Positions 45,762 through 57,429 of a DNA stretch of 64,000 nt are shown here, one piece after another (the first letter of the stretch is position 1; every line of letters begins with the position of its first letter). This DNA comes from Symsagittifera roscoffensis (lineage: Eukaryota; Xenacoelomorpha; Acoela; Convolutidae): contig NC_087069.1 in assembly GCF_963678635.1 (NCBI RefSeq), forward strand, positions 32,943,090-33,007,089, written 5' to 3'. The notes beneath the pieces are model-generated. The model had not been told where the DNA came from. It saw only the letters and a list, made by a program, of their open reading frames with translations, and ran no database searches. The position numbers were made by a program, and so were the translations under genes.

Positions 45762-47105
45762 TATTCTGGGTAAAACGACGAAAAAAGAAAACAAAGAGGA
45801 ACCCAGGAAGCAGTGACTAAAACTGAACGTTATAACTGGTAGAACCTTCGGCATGACGAAGGAAGGGACGAAGATAATGTCCATCATCTCAGTGGCAGGA
45901 CACCAGGTGGTCAAGAACTTGAGTGAACCATCCGAGGTCACATTTATGCAGACTACCTGAGGGAGAAAGATCCCAAACTGGACTCCAAGGCAGTGCGAGC
46001 GCTGCTCACGACAGGAGGTCCGAGGCTGATGAGAGTGGATGGACATTACATCGAAGTCCATGGCCCATAGCCGATTCTAATGAAAGTGGATGGCATCAAT
46101 ATCTACACAAAAGCTCACGTAACTGATGCGAGTGATCAGATTGGCCGGATATACATTGGTCAAGAGGAGCTGAAGGTTAGACGAATCGGACATAATGCCA
46201 TGCTCGAACAAGATGCGGTGCACATAGGTTGCGAGACCGATCTGGCCGCACACGTACTGGACGTGCAAGACAGACAACTTTCAGTAAAGGGACTGCTGGA
46301 CACGGGAGCAGTGGTTAGTGTCATGCCAGTCAAAACTTGGACCGACATGGGTTTTGAGAGGTCGGATCTCATACCGACAAACATCAGGTTGGCAGCTGCC
46401 AATCAGGGAGCGATCTATGTGACTGGACGAACCCCGATCATTTCACTGCAGCTCGGAGGAAGACATCTTTGGATGAGCTTCCTAGTAGTGGAGAATTTGA
46501 ACGAATCCGATCAGTTCATCCTAGGGAGGGACTTCGTACGCAACTTTGATGTCACGATCGATCTCAATGATGGGTTGATTAGGATCAAGGATCCTGAGAG
46601 AAAGTATGAAAAGAAACCCCTTAATAAGATCTTAATTAACCAGGCCAAGGTGCCGATTTTTCTGTATCGAAAAGTTAGATTGAAACCAAACCAAGCCGTA
46701 ATAGCGACGTTTAGGATGAGGAACTTGAATGAACTCAGCAATGACAGGCAGGTGTGTCTGGTACCAAATCCAAACAGTAAAAGCTCGGCTATTTTAGGAA
46801 GAAACTTCTCACTCACTCAGAGCGGACTGTGTGTGAGTGTGTTGTTGATCACTGAAGCAACAACAGTGACAATACAGAGGGGAAAGAAACTTGGCTATGC
46901 TTTGCCTCTGAACACAGACTTTCAGAGTGTGGAGAACTTGAAAAAGTTTGATGTAACCAAATGTCACTTGCATGCGAACCAAGAATGTATATTGAATAGA
47001 GTAATTGAATTGAAATCTTCTAGGAAATTGTTTTCAATGAAGTCGGAAACAGATGATGGGTTGTCTAGTTATTCCAACTTTCCCGAGAGGCCGACAGAGA
47101 CATAG
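45762..47105 (+). pseudogene. Protease region of pol (copy 1)
   Basis: In the gag frame again from about 45950, after a frameshifted stretch (about 45758-45950). A TAG at 46068 precedes an open run of 341 codons. The retropepsin core is LLDTGAVVSVMP (catalytic DTG at 46299-46307), with the downstream FILGRDF strand at about 46518. It then passes through a conserved linker (RIKDPERKYEKK, LVPNPNSKSSAILGRNF) and ends at TAG 47103. The catalytic triplet is intact, unlike the old copy. Part of this segment, from about 46474, is repeated at 50635 and 52167. Confidence 0.85.
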
Positions 47106-48620
47106 TTAGCAGCGAATAAACCGGTCCTACCTGGGATAGAACATTTGAAAGGTAAAATATCAGACAAGGAACTAGATTCGCTAAGGGCGGTGCTAAGTCG
47201 GAACGCAGACGTTTTTTCGAAACATAAGGCCGACATAGGTTGCTGTAATTTTGTAGAACACGAGATTGAGATAGAAGAAGGCTCGGTGCATCATAGGGAA
47301 GGGGCGAGAAGAATGACCCCTCACAAGTCAGAAGTGTGCAGGAAGGAAATCGAGATGTTAATGGAGTATGACATGATCGAGCAGTCGAAGTCCCCGTGGG
47401 CTTGTGGCGTGGTCATGGCGAAAAAGAAAGGGGGGCAACTCAGGTTTTGTTGTAATTTCCGTTATCTGAACGCAGTGACTATAAAGGACGAATACCCGAT
47501 TCCCCGCATCGATGAGAGCCTATCCAAGCTGGGAGACGCGAAGTTCTTCACGACGTTAGATTCGGGCTCTGCGTTCTGGCAAGTGCCACTCCGAAAGCAA
47601 GATTGGGAAAAAACGGGCTTCGCGTGCGAGCTGGGATTGTTCCAGTGGAAGAGGATGCCTTTCGGATTGTGCAACGGGACGGCCACATTCCAGCGACTGA
47701 TGGCCCAGGCACTCACGAGCGTGACTAAGAAATACGGGAATCTCATCATGTGTTATGTCGATGATGTCGTGATTGCAACACCAACCTTAGAGGACCACAT
47801 ATAGAGGTTGGATTAGGTGTTTACTTGCATGAAGCAGGCGTGCCTGAAACGTAAACCCTCCAAGTGTGAAATCCTCAGAGACTCCATAAAGTATCTGGGC
47901 CGCCTGGTGGATAAGCATGGAGTGAGACCAGAACCTGAAGCGGTCGAAGCAGTGTTGACCTGGAAGGCACCTAAAAAAGATACACAACTGATGAGTTTTT
48001 CGGGATTTGCTAATTATTATCGAGAATTCATCAAGGGGTTTGCTGACAAAATATACCCCATGCAGCGGTTGATGAGAAACAAGGGCAAAAAGTTCAATTG
48101 GACTGATGAGGCACAAGTTTCATTTGAGAACATCAAACGTGAACTTTGCGAGGCACCGGTCCTCGGCATGCCAACAGAGAAGGGGATGTTCGTGCTGGAC
48201 ACGGATGCATCGGTGGTTGCGATATCTGGCATACTTCACCAGGAGCAGGAGTGGAACGGGAGAACGGTTCTCCGTCCGATAGCCTACGGGAGTAAGGTCC
48301 TGAGTGATACTGAGATGAAGTACGGCGCACCAAAAGCGGAGATGTTCGCGGTGATCACTTTCGTGGAAAAATACAGGGACTACTTGGGGAGTGCTCCCTT
48401 CAAGTAACGTGTGGATAATCATGTCCTTGCCTGGTTGAAAACCTATTCGATGGACCAAAGTTATATTGGTCGTTGGATCGTGCGCCTAGATGGATACCAC
48501 ATGATCATAGAGCACCGTACCCGTGATAAGCACCAGAACGCAGATAGCCTCAGTAAAAAGACAGAATTCTATGAGCGCCTCGAGGAGAAGCAGGCTAACC
48601 AATTGAAAATCAAAGACGGG
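47106..48620 (+). pseudogene. Reverse transcriptase and RNase H of pol (copy 1)
   Basis: This is the only RT palm in the younger element. Fingers: KSPWACGVVMAKKKGGQLRF and NFRYLNAVTIKDEYPIPRID. Palm: FTTLDSGSAFWQVPL (first Asp), FGLCNGTATFQRLM, and MCYVDDVVIATPT (YVDD at 47754-47765). Two TAG stops (47802, 47814) follow, then the thumb and connection. RNase H follows with VLDTDAS, PKAEMFAVITFVEKY, and DNHVLAWL to HQNADSLS, carrying the usual acidic residues; it is split by TAA 48405. All pieces are in one frame. It would convert element RNA to DNA; as read it is inactive. Confidence 0.9.
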
Positions 48621-50631
48621 TTTTCATTCCTGGACAAGGAAACCTACGACAAACTGCCACTGACTAGGTGGTCAGATAAGTCAGGGCATCCTATACCCGG
48701 ACACCCTGACCTTCCAGTGGAGACGGCCACGGAGATAAAGGTTTTAGCCAGGGGCGAGCCCGTTCCGCTGGATCTGCTAGTCCGATCCAATTTGGTACAG
48801 CAAGAACTTACCAGGCTGGGTATAAACAGCATAGCTCTATTGAACAGGACGGTGAACGTGGCGCCGGACGTCATGGGGAAGCTCCGTGACTTGTTGGACA
48901 GGGAAGTGAATAGGCATGATCGTGAGTGGATGGAGACCATGCAGCGGTTGACTGTCACTGAGAAAACAGAGAAGAGGCCAGTGTCCATTCGCAGCCGAGG
49001 TGTTGAACGGGATTGCAGGTCGATAGTCAACCAGCTGGTGAGCTCAATGCCGAAGGAGGTCTTGTTGAGAACTTCGCTCACTGAACATGGGACACTGCAT
49101 TAGACCCAAGCCACTGAAGAAGTCAGGGTCAAGTCGAGATCTAGCTTCACGAGGAAAGTGCATCTCACGGATGCAAGAGAAGAATACGAGCCGAGCTCGG
49201 ATTGTTCGTCCGGGGACGAGACAATGTCTGGGGAGTCCGATACCATCGAGCCCGTCAAGGACGACTTGTCCGAGGAGTCTGACACCTTTGAGCCCATACA
49301 GGACGACTTGTCCGGGGAGAGGTTGTTTAGACAACCGAGGGATAGAATGTTGTCCGGGGAGTCGGATTCGAGGCAACAGAGGGACAGAGTTTTGTCCGGG
49401 GAGTCGAGAAACATCTCAGTCAACTTGGAATATGATGTTGGGGAATCAGTCGGCTCAAGTGATGACTCGAGGCCCCAATCCTGGGACAACATATCTGAAA
49501 CAACTTCCAATTCCGATATATCGGAGATCGCGATCCACTCCTTGTTGGTAGACTGGAAACAGCGCGGGCTGGACCGAGAAATGCATCAGAATCCAGACAG
49601 GGACAGGTACACCTCAGATGAAGAGGGCACTGTGGTAGACAATGCCGCGGATGAGCTCGAGCTGATAGCAGTTTCGAAACGCCCCACCAGATTACTACCA
49701 CACGGTACAGTCGTCCGTACTAATCTGGAGCCATCCGTTCAGGAAGCAACACCCTTGAAGAAGATATGGTGTGTTAAGTTGATGGACGATGCTCATTCTC
49801 CGGAAATAATGAGTGGGCAAATGAACGTGGTAAAGACGTATTTGAAAGCCCGGTACAGGCTGTCGGATCTCCTTAGGGCTCAAGGAAATGATAGAATGAC
49901 GAGCAGTCTGAAGAGATGGATCGAGAATGGAGCACCTGACAAGGGAGACTTGGAAGAGGACAGCTACAAGATCTTGAAGCAATTCTACCTGAAGAGAAAA
50001 CACTTGTTGTACCTGAACAAGGACGGAATCGTAGCCTGTAAACATAAAGAGGAGGACAAGGTCCTTTATAAATACAATTCGATAGTGTTACCACAGTTGT
50101 ACCAGACCGAATTGCTCTTTCATTCACATGATCAGATGGGCCATCAAGGCGTGGACAAAGTGTACAACAGGATACAGAAACGATTCGAATGGCCGGGATT
50201 GAAGAAGGCTTGTGAGAAGTGGATCGCCGCATACCTGTCATGTCAACAGGCGAAGGATCCCAGGAAGGTAAGGTTACCCCTACAGTCAATAGAGTCGTCG
50301 GGATTCAACGAAGTGGTGCAAATTGATCATCAGAAGATCTGTATGACAGCAACAAGCTAAAATCAGGTGCTGGTAATGATCGACCATTTTACGAAATATG
50401 CGGAGGCAGCACCCTGCATGACAGCATCGGCGGAAGAAACATGCGATCGTTTGATAAATGTGTGGATAGTAAGGCATGGCTGCCCCATCACATTCCAATC
50501 GGACAATGGCAAAGTATTGGTGGGTGATCTCACGAAGGAGTCAATGAAAAGGTCGCAGGTAGCGCAGGCCCACTCGACCACTTATCACCCGCAAACGATT
50601 GGCCTAGTCGAGATGCAAAATCGCACATATT
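48621..50631 (+). pseudogene. Acidic linker and integrase of pol (copy 1)
   Basis: After RNase H there is a long linker (to about 49700) broken by TAG 49101 and containing a degenerate acidic repeat at 49200-49415 (SGESD, DDLSEESD). Integrase begins near 50000 with an HHCC-type N-terminal domain (HSHDQMGHQGVDKVYNRI, WPGLKKACEKWIAAYLSC), in which the first Cys of the C-x2-C pair is Tyr. The catalytic core has Asp at 50325 (QIDHQ), Asp at 50502 (SDNGK) and Glu at 50610 (VEMQN). A TAA at 50358 lies between the first two. At about 50625 the core is cut and protease sequence starts again. Confidence 0.85.
49200..49415 (+). repeat. Degenerate tandem repeat encoding acidic linker
   Basis: Repeated words of the type TTGTCCGGGGAGTC, encoding (L)SGES, recur about six times with 30-60 base spacing. 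They are repeated in the third pol copy at 54130-54345 with small differences. The encoded linker is Asp/Glu/Ser-rich and probably disordered. Confidence 0.6.
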
Positions 50632-52163
50632 TGGATGAGCTTCCTAGTAGTGGAGAATTTGGACGAATCCGATCAGTTCATTCTAGGGAGGGACTTCCTA
50701 CGCAACTTTGATGTCACGATCGATCTCAATGATGGGTTGATTAGGATCAAGGATCCTGAGAGAAAGTATGAAAAGAAACCCCTTAATAAGATCTTAATTA
50801 ACCAGGCCAAGGTGCCGATTTTTCTGTATCGAAAAGTTAGATTGAAACCAAACCAAGCCGTAATAGCGACGTTTAGGATGAGGAACTTGAATGAACTCAG
50901 CAATGACAGGCAGGTGTGTCTGGTACCAAATCCAAACAGTAAAAGCTCGGCTATTTTAGGAAGAAACTTCTCACTCACTCAGAGCGGACTGTGTGTGAGT
51001 GTGTTGTTGATCACTGAAGCAACAACAGTGACAATACAGAGGGGAAAGAAACTTGGCTATGCTTTGCCTCTGAACACAGACTTTCAGAGTGTGGAGAACT
51101 TGAAAAAGTTTGATGTAACCAAATGTCACTTGCATGCGAACCAAGAATGTATATTGAATAGAGTAATTGAATTGAAATCTTCTAGGAAATTGTTTTCAAT
51201 GAAGTCGGAAACAGATGATGGGTTGTCTAGTTATTCCAACTTTCCCGAGAGGCCGACAGAGACATAGTTAGCAGCGAATAAACCGGTCCTACCTGGGATA
51301 GAACATTTGAAAGGTAAAATATCAGACAAGGAACTAGATTCGCTAAGGGCGGTGCTAAGTCGGAACGCAGACGTTTTTTCGAAACATAAGGCCGACATAG
51401 GTTGCTGTAATTTTGTAGAACACGAGATAATACCCCATGCTGACAAAATATACCCCATGCAGCGGTTGATGAGAAACAAGGGCAAAAAGTTCAATTGGAC
51501 TGATGAGGCACAAGTTTCATTTGAGAACATCAAACTTGTTGTACCTGAACAAGGACGGAATCGTAGCCTGTAAACATAAAGAGGAGGACAAGGTCCTTTA
51601 TAAATACAATTCGATAGTGTTACCACAGTTGTACCAGACCGAATTGCTCTTTCATTCACATGATCAGATGGGCCATCAAGGCGTGGACAAAGTGTACAAC
51701 AGGATACAGAAACGATTCGAATGGCCGGGATTGAAGAAGGCTTGTGAGAAGTGGATCGCCGCATACCTGTCATGTCAACAGGCGAAGGATCCCAGGAAGG
51801 TAAGGTTACCCCTACAGTCAATAGAGTCGTCGGGATTCAACGAAGTGGTGCAAATTGATCATCAGAAGATCTGTATGACAGCAACAAGCTAAAATCAGGT
51901 GCTGGTAATGATCGACCATTTTACGAAATATGCGGAGGCAGCACCCTGCATGACAGCATCGGCGGAAGAAACATGCGATCGTTTGATAAATGTGTGGATA
52001 GTAAGGCATGGCTGCCCCATCACATTCCAATCGGACAATGGCAAAGTATTGGTGGGTGATCTCACGAAGGAGTCAATGAAAAGGTCGCAGGTAGCGCAGG
52101 CCCACTCGACCACTTATCACCCGCAAACGAATGGCCTAGTCGAGATGCAAAATCGCACATATT
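50632..52163 (+). pseudogene. Pol fragment copy 2 (doubly deleted tandem unit)
   Basis: A 1,532-bp unit that re-enters pol in the protease C-terminal part (VVENLDESDQFILGRDF), out of frame with the integrase before it. It runs to GCCNFVEHE (about 51405), then skips the RT to the connection/RNase H border (ADKIYPMQRLM, about 51441). It skips again at about 51538 into integrase (LLYLNKDGIVACK) and ends at the same VEMQN point as copy 1. The first deletion scar includes a short filler (AATACCCCAT) resembling the adjacent ATATACCCCAT. No RT palm. Confidence 0.85.
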
Positions 52164-55100
52164 TGGATGAGCTTCCTAGTAGTGGAGAATTTGGACGAAT
52201 CCGATCAGTTCATTCTAGGGAGGGACTTCCTACGCAACTTTGATGTCACGATCGATCTCAATGATGGGTTGATTAGGATCAAGGATCCTGAGAGAAAGTA
52301 TGAAAAGAAACCCCTTAATAAGATCTTAATTAACCAGGCCAAGGTGCCGATTTTTCTGTATCGAAAAGTTAGATTGAAACCAAACCAAGCCGTAATAGCG
52401 ACGTTTAGGATGAGGAACTTGAATGAACTCAGCAATGACAGGCAGGTGTGTCTGGTACCAAATCCAAACAGTAAAAGCTCGGCTATTTTAGGAAGAAACT
52501 TCTCACTCACTCAGAGCGGACTGTGTGTGAGTGTGTTGTTGATCACTGAAGCAACAACAGTGACAATACAGAGGGGAAAGAAACTTGGCTATGCTTTGCC
52601 TCTGAACACAGACTTTCAGAGTGTGGAGAACTTGAAAAAGTTTGATGTAACCAAATGTCACTTGCATGCGAACCAAGAATGTATATTGAATAGAGTAATT
52701 GAATTGAAATCTTCTAGGAAATTGTTTTCAATGAAGTCGGAAACAGATGATGGGTTGTCTAGTTATTCCAACTTTCCCGAGAGGCCGACAGAGACATAGT
52801 TAGCAGCGAATAAACCGGTCCTACCTGGGATAGAACATTTGAAAGGTAAAATATCAGACAAGGAACTAGATTCGCTAAGGGCGGTGCTAAGTCGGAACGC
52901 AGACGTTTTTTCGAAACATAAGGCCGACATAGGTTGCTGTAATTTTGTAGAACACGAGATAATACCCCATGCTGACAAAATATACCCCATGCAGCGGTTG
53001 ATGAGAAACAAGGGCAAAAAGTTCAATTGGACTGATGAGGCACAAGTTTCATTTGAGAACATCAAACGTGAACTTTGCGAGGCACCGGTCCTCGGCATGC
53101 CAACAGAGAAGGGGATGTTCGTGCTGGACACGGATGCATCGGTGGTTGCGATATCTGGCATACTTCACCAGGAGCAGGAGTGGAACGGGAGAACGGTTCT
53201 CCGTCCGATAGCCTACGGGAGTAAGGTCCTGAGTGATACTGAGATGAAGTACGGCGCACCAAAAGCGGAGATGTTCGCGGTGATCACTTTCGTGGAAAAA
53301 TACAGGGACTACTTGGGGAGTGCTCCCTTCAAGTAACGTGTGGATAATCATGTCCTTGCCTGGTTGAAAACCTATTCGATGGACCAAAGTTATATTGGTC
53401 GTTGGATCGTGCGCCTAGATGGATACCACATGATCATAGAGCACCGTACCCGTGATAAGCACCAGAACGCAGATAGCCTCAGTAAAAAGACAGAATTCTA
53501 TGAGCGCCTCGAGGAGAAGCAGGCTAACCAATTGAAAATCAAAGACGGGTTTTCATTCCTGGACAAGGAAACCTACGACAAACTGCCACTGACTAGGTGG
53601 TCAGATAAGTCAGGGCATCCTATACCCGGACACCCTGACCTTCCAGTGGAGACGGCCACGGAGATAAAGGTTTTAGCCAGGGGCGAGCCCGTTCCGCTGG
53701 ATCTGCTAGTCCGATCCAATTTGGTACAGCAAGAACTTACCAGGCTGGGTATAAACAGCATAGCTCTATTGAACAGGACGGTGAACGTGGCGCCGGACGT
53801 CATGGGGAAGCTCCGTGACTTGTTGGACAGGGAAGTGAATAGGCATGATCGTGAGTGGATGGAGACCATGCAGCGGTTGACTGTCACTGAGAAAACAGAG
53901 AAGAGGCCAGTGTCCATTCGCAGCCGAGGTGTTGAACGGGATTGCAGGTCGATAGTCAACCAGCTGGTGAGCTCAATGCCGAAGGAGGTCTTGTTGAGAA
54001 CATCGTTCACTGAACATGGGACACCCCCAAGCATCAGACCCAAGCCACTGAAGAAGTCAGGGTCAAGTCGAGATCTAGCTTCACGAGGAAAGTGCATTTC
54101 ACGGATGCAAGAGAAGAATACGAGCCGAGCTCGGATTGTTCGTCCGGGGACGAGACAATGTCTGGGGAGTCCGATACCACCGAGACCGTCAAGGACGACT
54201 TGTCCGAGGAGTCTGACACCTTTGAGCCCATACAGGACGACTTTTCCGGGGAGAGGTTGTTTAGACAACTGAGGGATAGAATGTTGTCCGGGGAGTCGGA
54301 TTCGAGGCAACCGAGGGACAGAGTTTTGTCCGAAAGAATCGAGAAACATCTCAGACAACTTGGAATATGATGTTGGGGAATCAGTCGGCTCAAGTGATGA
54401 CTCGAGGCCCCAATCCTGGGACAACATATCTGAAACAACTTCCAATTCCGATATATCGGAGATCGCGATCCACTCCTTGTTGGTAGACTGGAAACAGCGC
54501 GGGCTGGACCGAGAAATGCATCAGAATCCAGACAGGGACAGGTACACCTCAGATGAAGAGGGCACTGTGGTAGACAATGCCGCGGATGAGCTCGAGCTGA
54601 TAGCAGTTTCGAAACGCCCCACCAGATTACTACCACACGGTACAGTCGTCCGTACTAATCTGGAGCCATCCGTTCAGGAAGCAACACCCTTGAAGAAGAT
54701 ATGGTGTGTTAAGTTGATGGACGATGCTCATGCTCCGGAAATAATGAGTGGGCAAATGAACGTGGTAAAGACGTATTTGAAAGTCCGGTACAGGCTGTCG
54801 GATCTCCTTAGGGCTCAAGGAAATGATAGAATGACGAGCAGTCTGAAGAGATGGATCGAGAATGGAGCACCTGACAAGGGAGACTTGGAAGAGGACAGCT
54901 ACAAGATCTTGAAGCAATTCTACCTGAAGAGAAAACACTTGTTGTACCTGAACAAGGACGGAATCGTAGCCTGTAAACGTAAAGAGGAGGACAAGGTCCT
55001 TTATAAATACAATTCGATAGTGTTACCACAGTTGTACCAGACCGAATTGCTCTTTCATTCACATGATCAGATGGGCCATCAAGGCGTGGACAAAGTGTAC

Positions 55101-55859
55101 AACAGGATACAGAAACGATTCGAATGGCCGGGATTGAAGAAGGCTTGTGAGAAGTGGATCGCCGCATACCTGTCATGTCAACAGGCGAAGGATCCCAGGA
55201 AAGTAAGGTTACCCCTACAGTCAATAGAGTCATCGGGATTCAACGAAGTGGTGCAAATTGATCATCAGAAGATCTGTATGACAGCAACAGGCTAAAATCA
55301 GGTGCTGGTAATGATCGACCATTTTACGAAATATGCGGAGGCAGCACCCAGCATGACAGCATCGGCGGAAGAAACATGCGATCATTTGATAAATGTGTGG
55401 ATAGCAAGGCATGGCTGCCCCATCACATTCCAATCGGACAATGGCAAAGCATTCGTGGGTGATCTCACGGAGGAGTTAATGAAAAGTTCGCAGGTAGCGC
55501 AGGCCTACTCGACCACTTATCACCCGCAAACGAATGGCCTAGTCGAGAGGCAAAATCTTACACTGGTATCCATGCTGAGAGTCTATTGCTCACGCTACAT
55601 GGATGACTGGGACAAGCACTTGCCGCAAGTGATGGGTGCTTACAACAGCACGGAGCATTCAACCACGGGAATAAGTCCGCACATGATGCTAACGGGTCAC
55701 GAAAAAGCGCTTCCGCTGACGTTTTTCTACCCTGAATATGAAGGGAAAGAACAGCACCGCAAACCTACTTGCGGGATGTCATTAGAAGACAGCAGGATCT
55801 CAATGACTTATGCAGGAGGAACACGCAACAGGCGTAAATTAGACAAAAAGGAGGTTTGA
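52164..55859 (+). pseudogene. Pol copy 3: protease C-part, RNase H, linker, integrase
   Basis: Starts with the same junction as copy 2 and carries the same RT deletion scar (about 52955). It then continues with complete RNase H (53069-53530), the linker with acidic repeat (frameshifted between about 54020 and 54360) and integrase. The TAA in the integrase core recurs at 55293. Unlike copies 1 and 2 it goes on past the catalytic Glu (VERQN, about 55542) through ISPHMMLTGHE to 55859. It is thus the only copy with the integrase C-terminal half. It cannot encode RT. Confidence 0.85.
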
Positions 55860-56475
55860 TAAAAGGACAGCCGATGCAAAAGCCTACTCAGTTGACGACT
55901 ACGTCTGGGTGTTCCAGGAAGTAGTTCCACCAAAAGGAACCAATAAATTATTAAAGAAATGGCGTGGTCCATTTCAGATAACAGAGGTGCACCAAAGAGG
56001 TCATTTTTATCGATTGAGCACTGGAAGAGCAGCTCATTACGAAAACATCAAACCACACAATGCCTCGTCAGAGGACTGGTGCATCCCAGCGGACATGCAA
56101 GAGGGAGACTATTTGATAGTGGATCCTGCTTGTGAGGTGAATGAAAGGGGTACTCGCGACAAAAACGACGGGAATGAGGTGGTGGACGATTGCGACCTAC
56201 CACTGGATCTGGAGTTGACCGAGCGAGTGGAGGTGGACGATGAAATTCTACCTTATGCCGAGGAAGACTGGGACTTCCCGGAACAAATTGAAATTGACAA
56301 AGGAATACTGCCTGACTTTCCTCTCACCATGGAAACAAGCCAGAGCAAGAGAGGAAAAAACAAGAAGAAATACAATCCGTACGGCGAGGACTTCGTCATA
56401 GACAGGATAGTTGATGGACTCGCTGGTAGGACTGGACGAAGTGGCGGTGCTAGAAGAAATCGACTTGGTGAATGA
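55860..56475 (+). pseudogene. Integrase C-terminal GPY/F-like domain and conserved acidic tail
   Basis: In a shifted frame after copy 3. RRFDKR and VDDYVWVF lead into NKLLKKWRGPFQITEV, the GPY/F-type module of Ty3/gypsy integrases (about 55945-55995), then HYENIKPHN. The acidic tail (56095-56475) has DYLIVDPACEVNERGTRDK and KKKYNPYGEDFVIDRI, both also found in the old copy. GPY/F modules help integrase multimerise; the tail has no known function. Confidence 0.75.
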
Positions 56476-56794
56476 CATGGATCAGGATTGGATCGACGAT
56501 CGATCAGAACCGGAAGTGGAGTTCGAACCAGAAGCGGAACAGACTCATGAGCAAGAACTAACGAACTTGCAGGTGCTCGAATGGCTCGATGATCTGTCGC
56601 AAGATCCAAAAGAGACAATCCTCACGATTCAGGACGTCGATAAAGACGGCATCAAATACGTCAGCCATGACAATACCGAGTCCAACTGGGTCGCTCCAGA
56701 TGGCCCGCTACGCGTTCCGCAATCCAACCTCGATCTGCTCGACTTTGGGCAATCGACGGGGACGTCGATGGCTATTTTCGTCCGGGGAGTGTGA
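56411..56794 (+). CDS. Acidic conserved region between pol tail and macro domain
   Basis: A 127-codon open stretch in a third frame that overlaps the previous one, so a frameshift near 56410 probably separates one original ORF. Rich in Asp/Glu (DMDQDWIDDRSEPEVEFEPE) and ending with YVSHDNTESNWVAPDGPL and SGTSMAIF-like text (here TGTSMAIFVRGV). The same block occurs near 13880-13990. Unknown function. Confidence 0.55.
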   Translation: MMDSLVGLDEVAVLEEIDLVNDMDQDWIDDRSEPEVEFEPEAEQTHEQELTNLQVLEWLDDLSQDPKETILTIQDVDKDGIKYVSHDNTESNWVAPDGPLRVPQSNLDLLDFGQSTGTSMAIFVRGV

Positions 56795-56979
56795 GTAGGA
56801 CTCACCCACACCGAAAATCTGATCATTAAAAAATTAAAATTGGCAAGAAAAACCGGAGAACTGGAGACGGAGGCAAGAACGCTAAAAATTCACCTTTTGG
56901 ACAAATTTTTGAATCTTATTTTGACCTACCGAGCCATTATTCAAACAATATCGTCATAACGGACAGCGATTTCATACTC

Positions 56980-57429
56980 ATGGAACCTACATGCGCTATA
57001 GCGATAACCGCGAATGTAAGCTTCAAAACAGCACTAGCGGCTGATTTCAAAAGAGAGTATAGGAACATCGAGTTTTTATGGAAACAGAGGCCTGGTGTGG
57101 GAGGGATGATAGCGCTTCCCCCTGTTGCAACACAGATACCAGGGAAATATTTGTGTTTCCTGGTTACTAAGGCCACTGATAGGCAACACAAAGATCCACA
57201 GAGCTTGGTATTGGCCTTGACTCGACTTAGGGAATTTCTGGTTGAGAGAGGAGTGACCTCTCTCTCTTTACCAGTACATGATCCTAATAGGGGAAAGCTA
57301 CAACCGAGAGAGTTGTATGCCCTGGTACATGTGATATTTTCAGAAACTGACATAGAGGTTTACTTACATAAATTTTTTTATCTGAGCTTATGCTGGGAAT
57401 TGCATTCGGCGATAAGTGGTTTTTATTAA
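56980..57429 (+). CDS. TARG1/OARD1-like macro domain protein (younger copy)
   Basis: Open frame of 149 codons from ATG 56980; the reading continues upstream to about 56905 (FESYFDLPSHYSNN and VITDSDF), so translation may start elsewhere or be polyprotein-derived. Features of a TARG1-type macro domain: N-terminal strand VITDSDF, a loop-helix region AITANVSFKTALAADFK, the strand LCFLVTKATDRQH with the Lys that is catalytic in TARG1, the helix LALTRLREFL, the strand VTSLSLPVHD, and ELYALVHVIFSETDIEVYLH. The Gly-rich ADP-ribose loop is replaced and Gly lies where the catalytic Asp is expected (DPNRGKL), so hydrolase activity is doubtful. Known macro domains bind or remove ADP-ribose. Its two diverged copies agree, implying past selection. 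Confidence 0.7.
   Translation: MEPTCAIAITANVSFKTALAADFKREYRNIEFLWKQRPGVGGMIALPPVATQIPGKYLCFLVTKATDRQHKDPQSLVLALTRLREFLVERGVTSLSLPVHDPNRGKLQPRELYALVHVIFSETDIEVYLHKFFYLSLCWELHSAISGFY

Noticed and set aside
47462-47749. Minus-strand open frames over RT and integrase
   Set aside because: Shadows of the + strand pol frames, caused by codon bias.
49158-49415. Microsatellite expansion
   Set aside because: The repeats are imperfect and in frame with a conserved protein linker, so they are described as a coding repeat.
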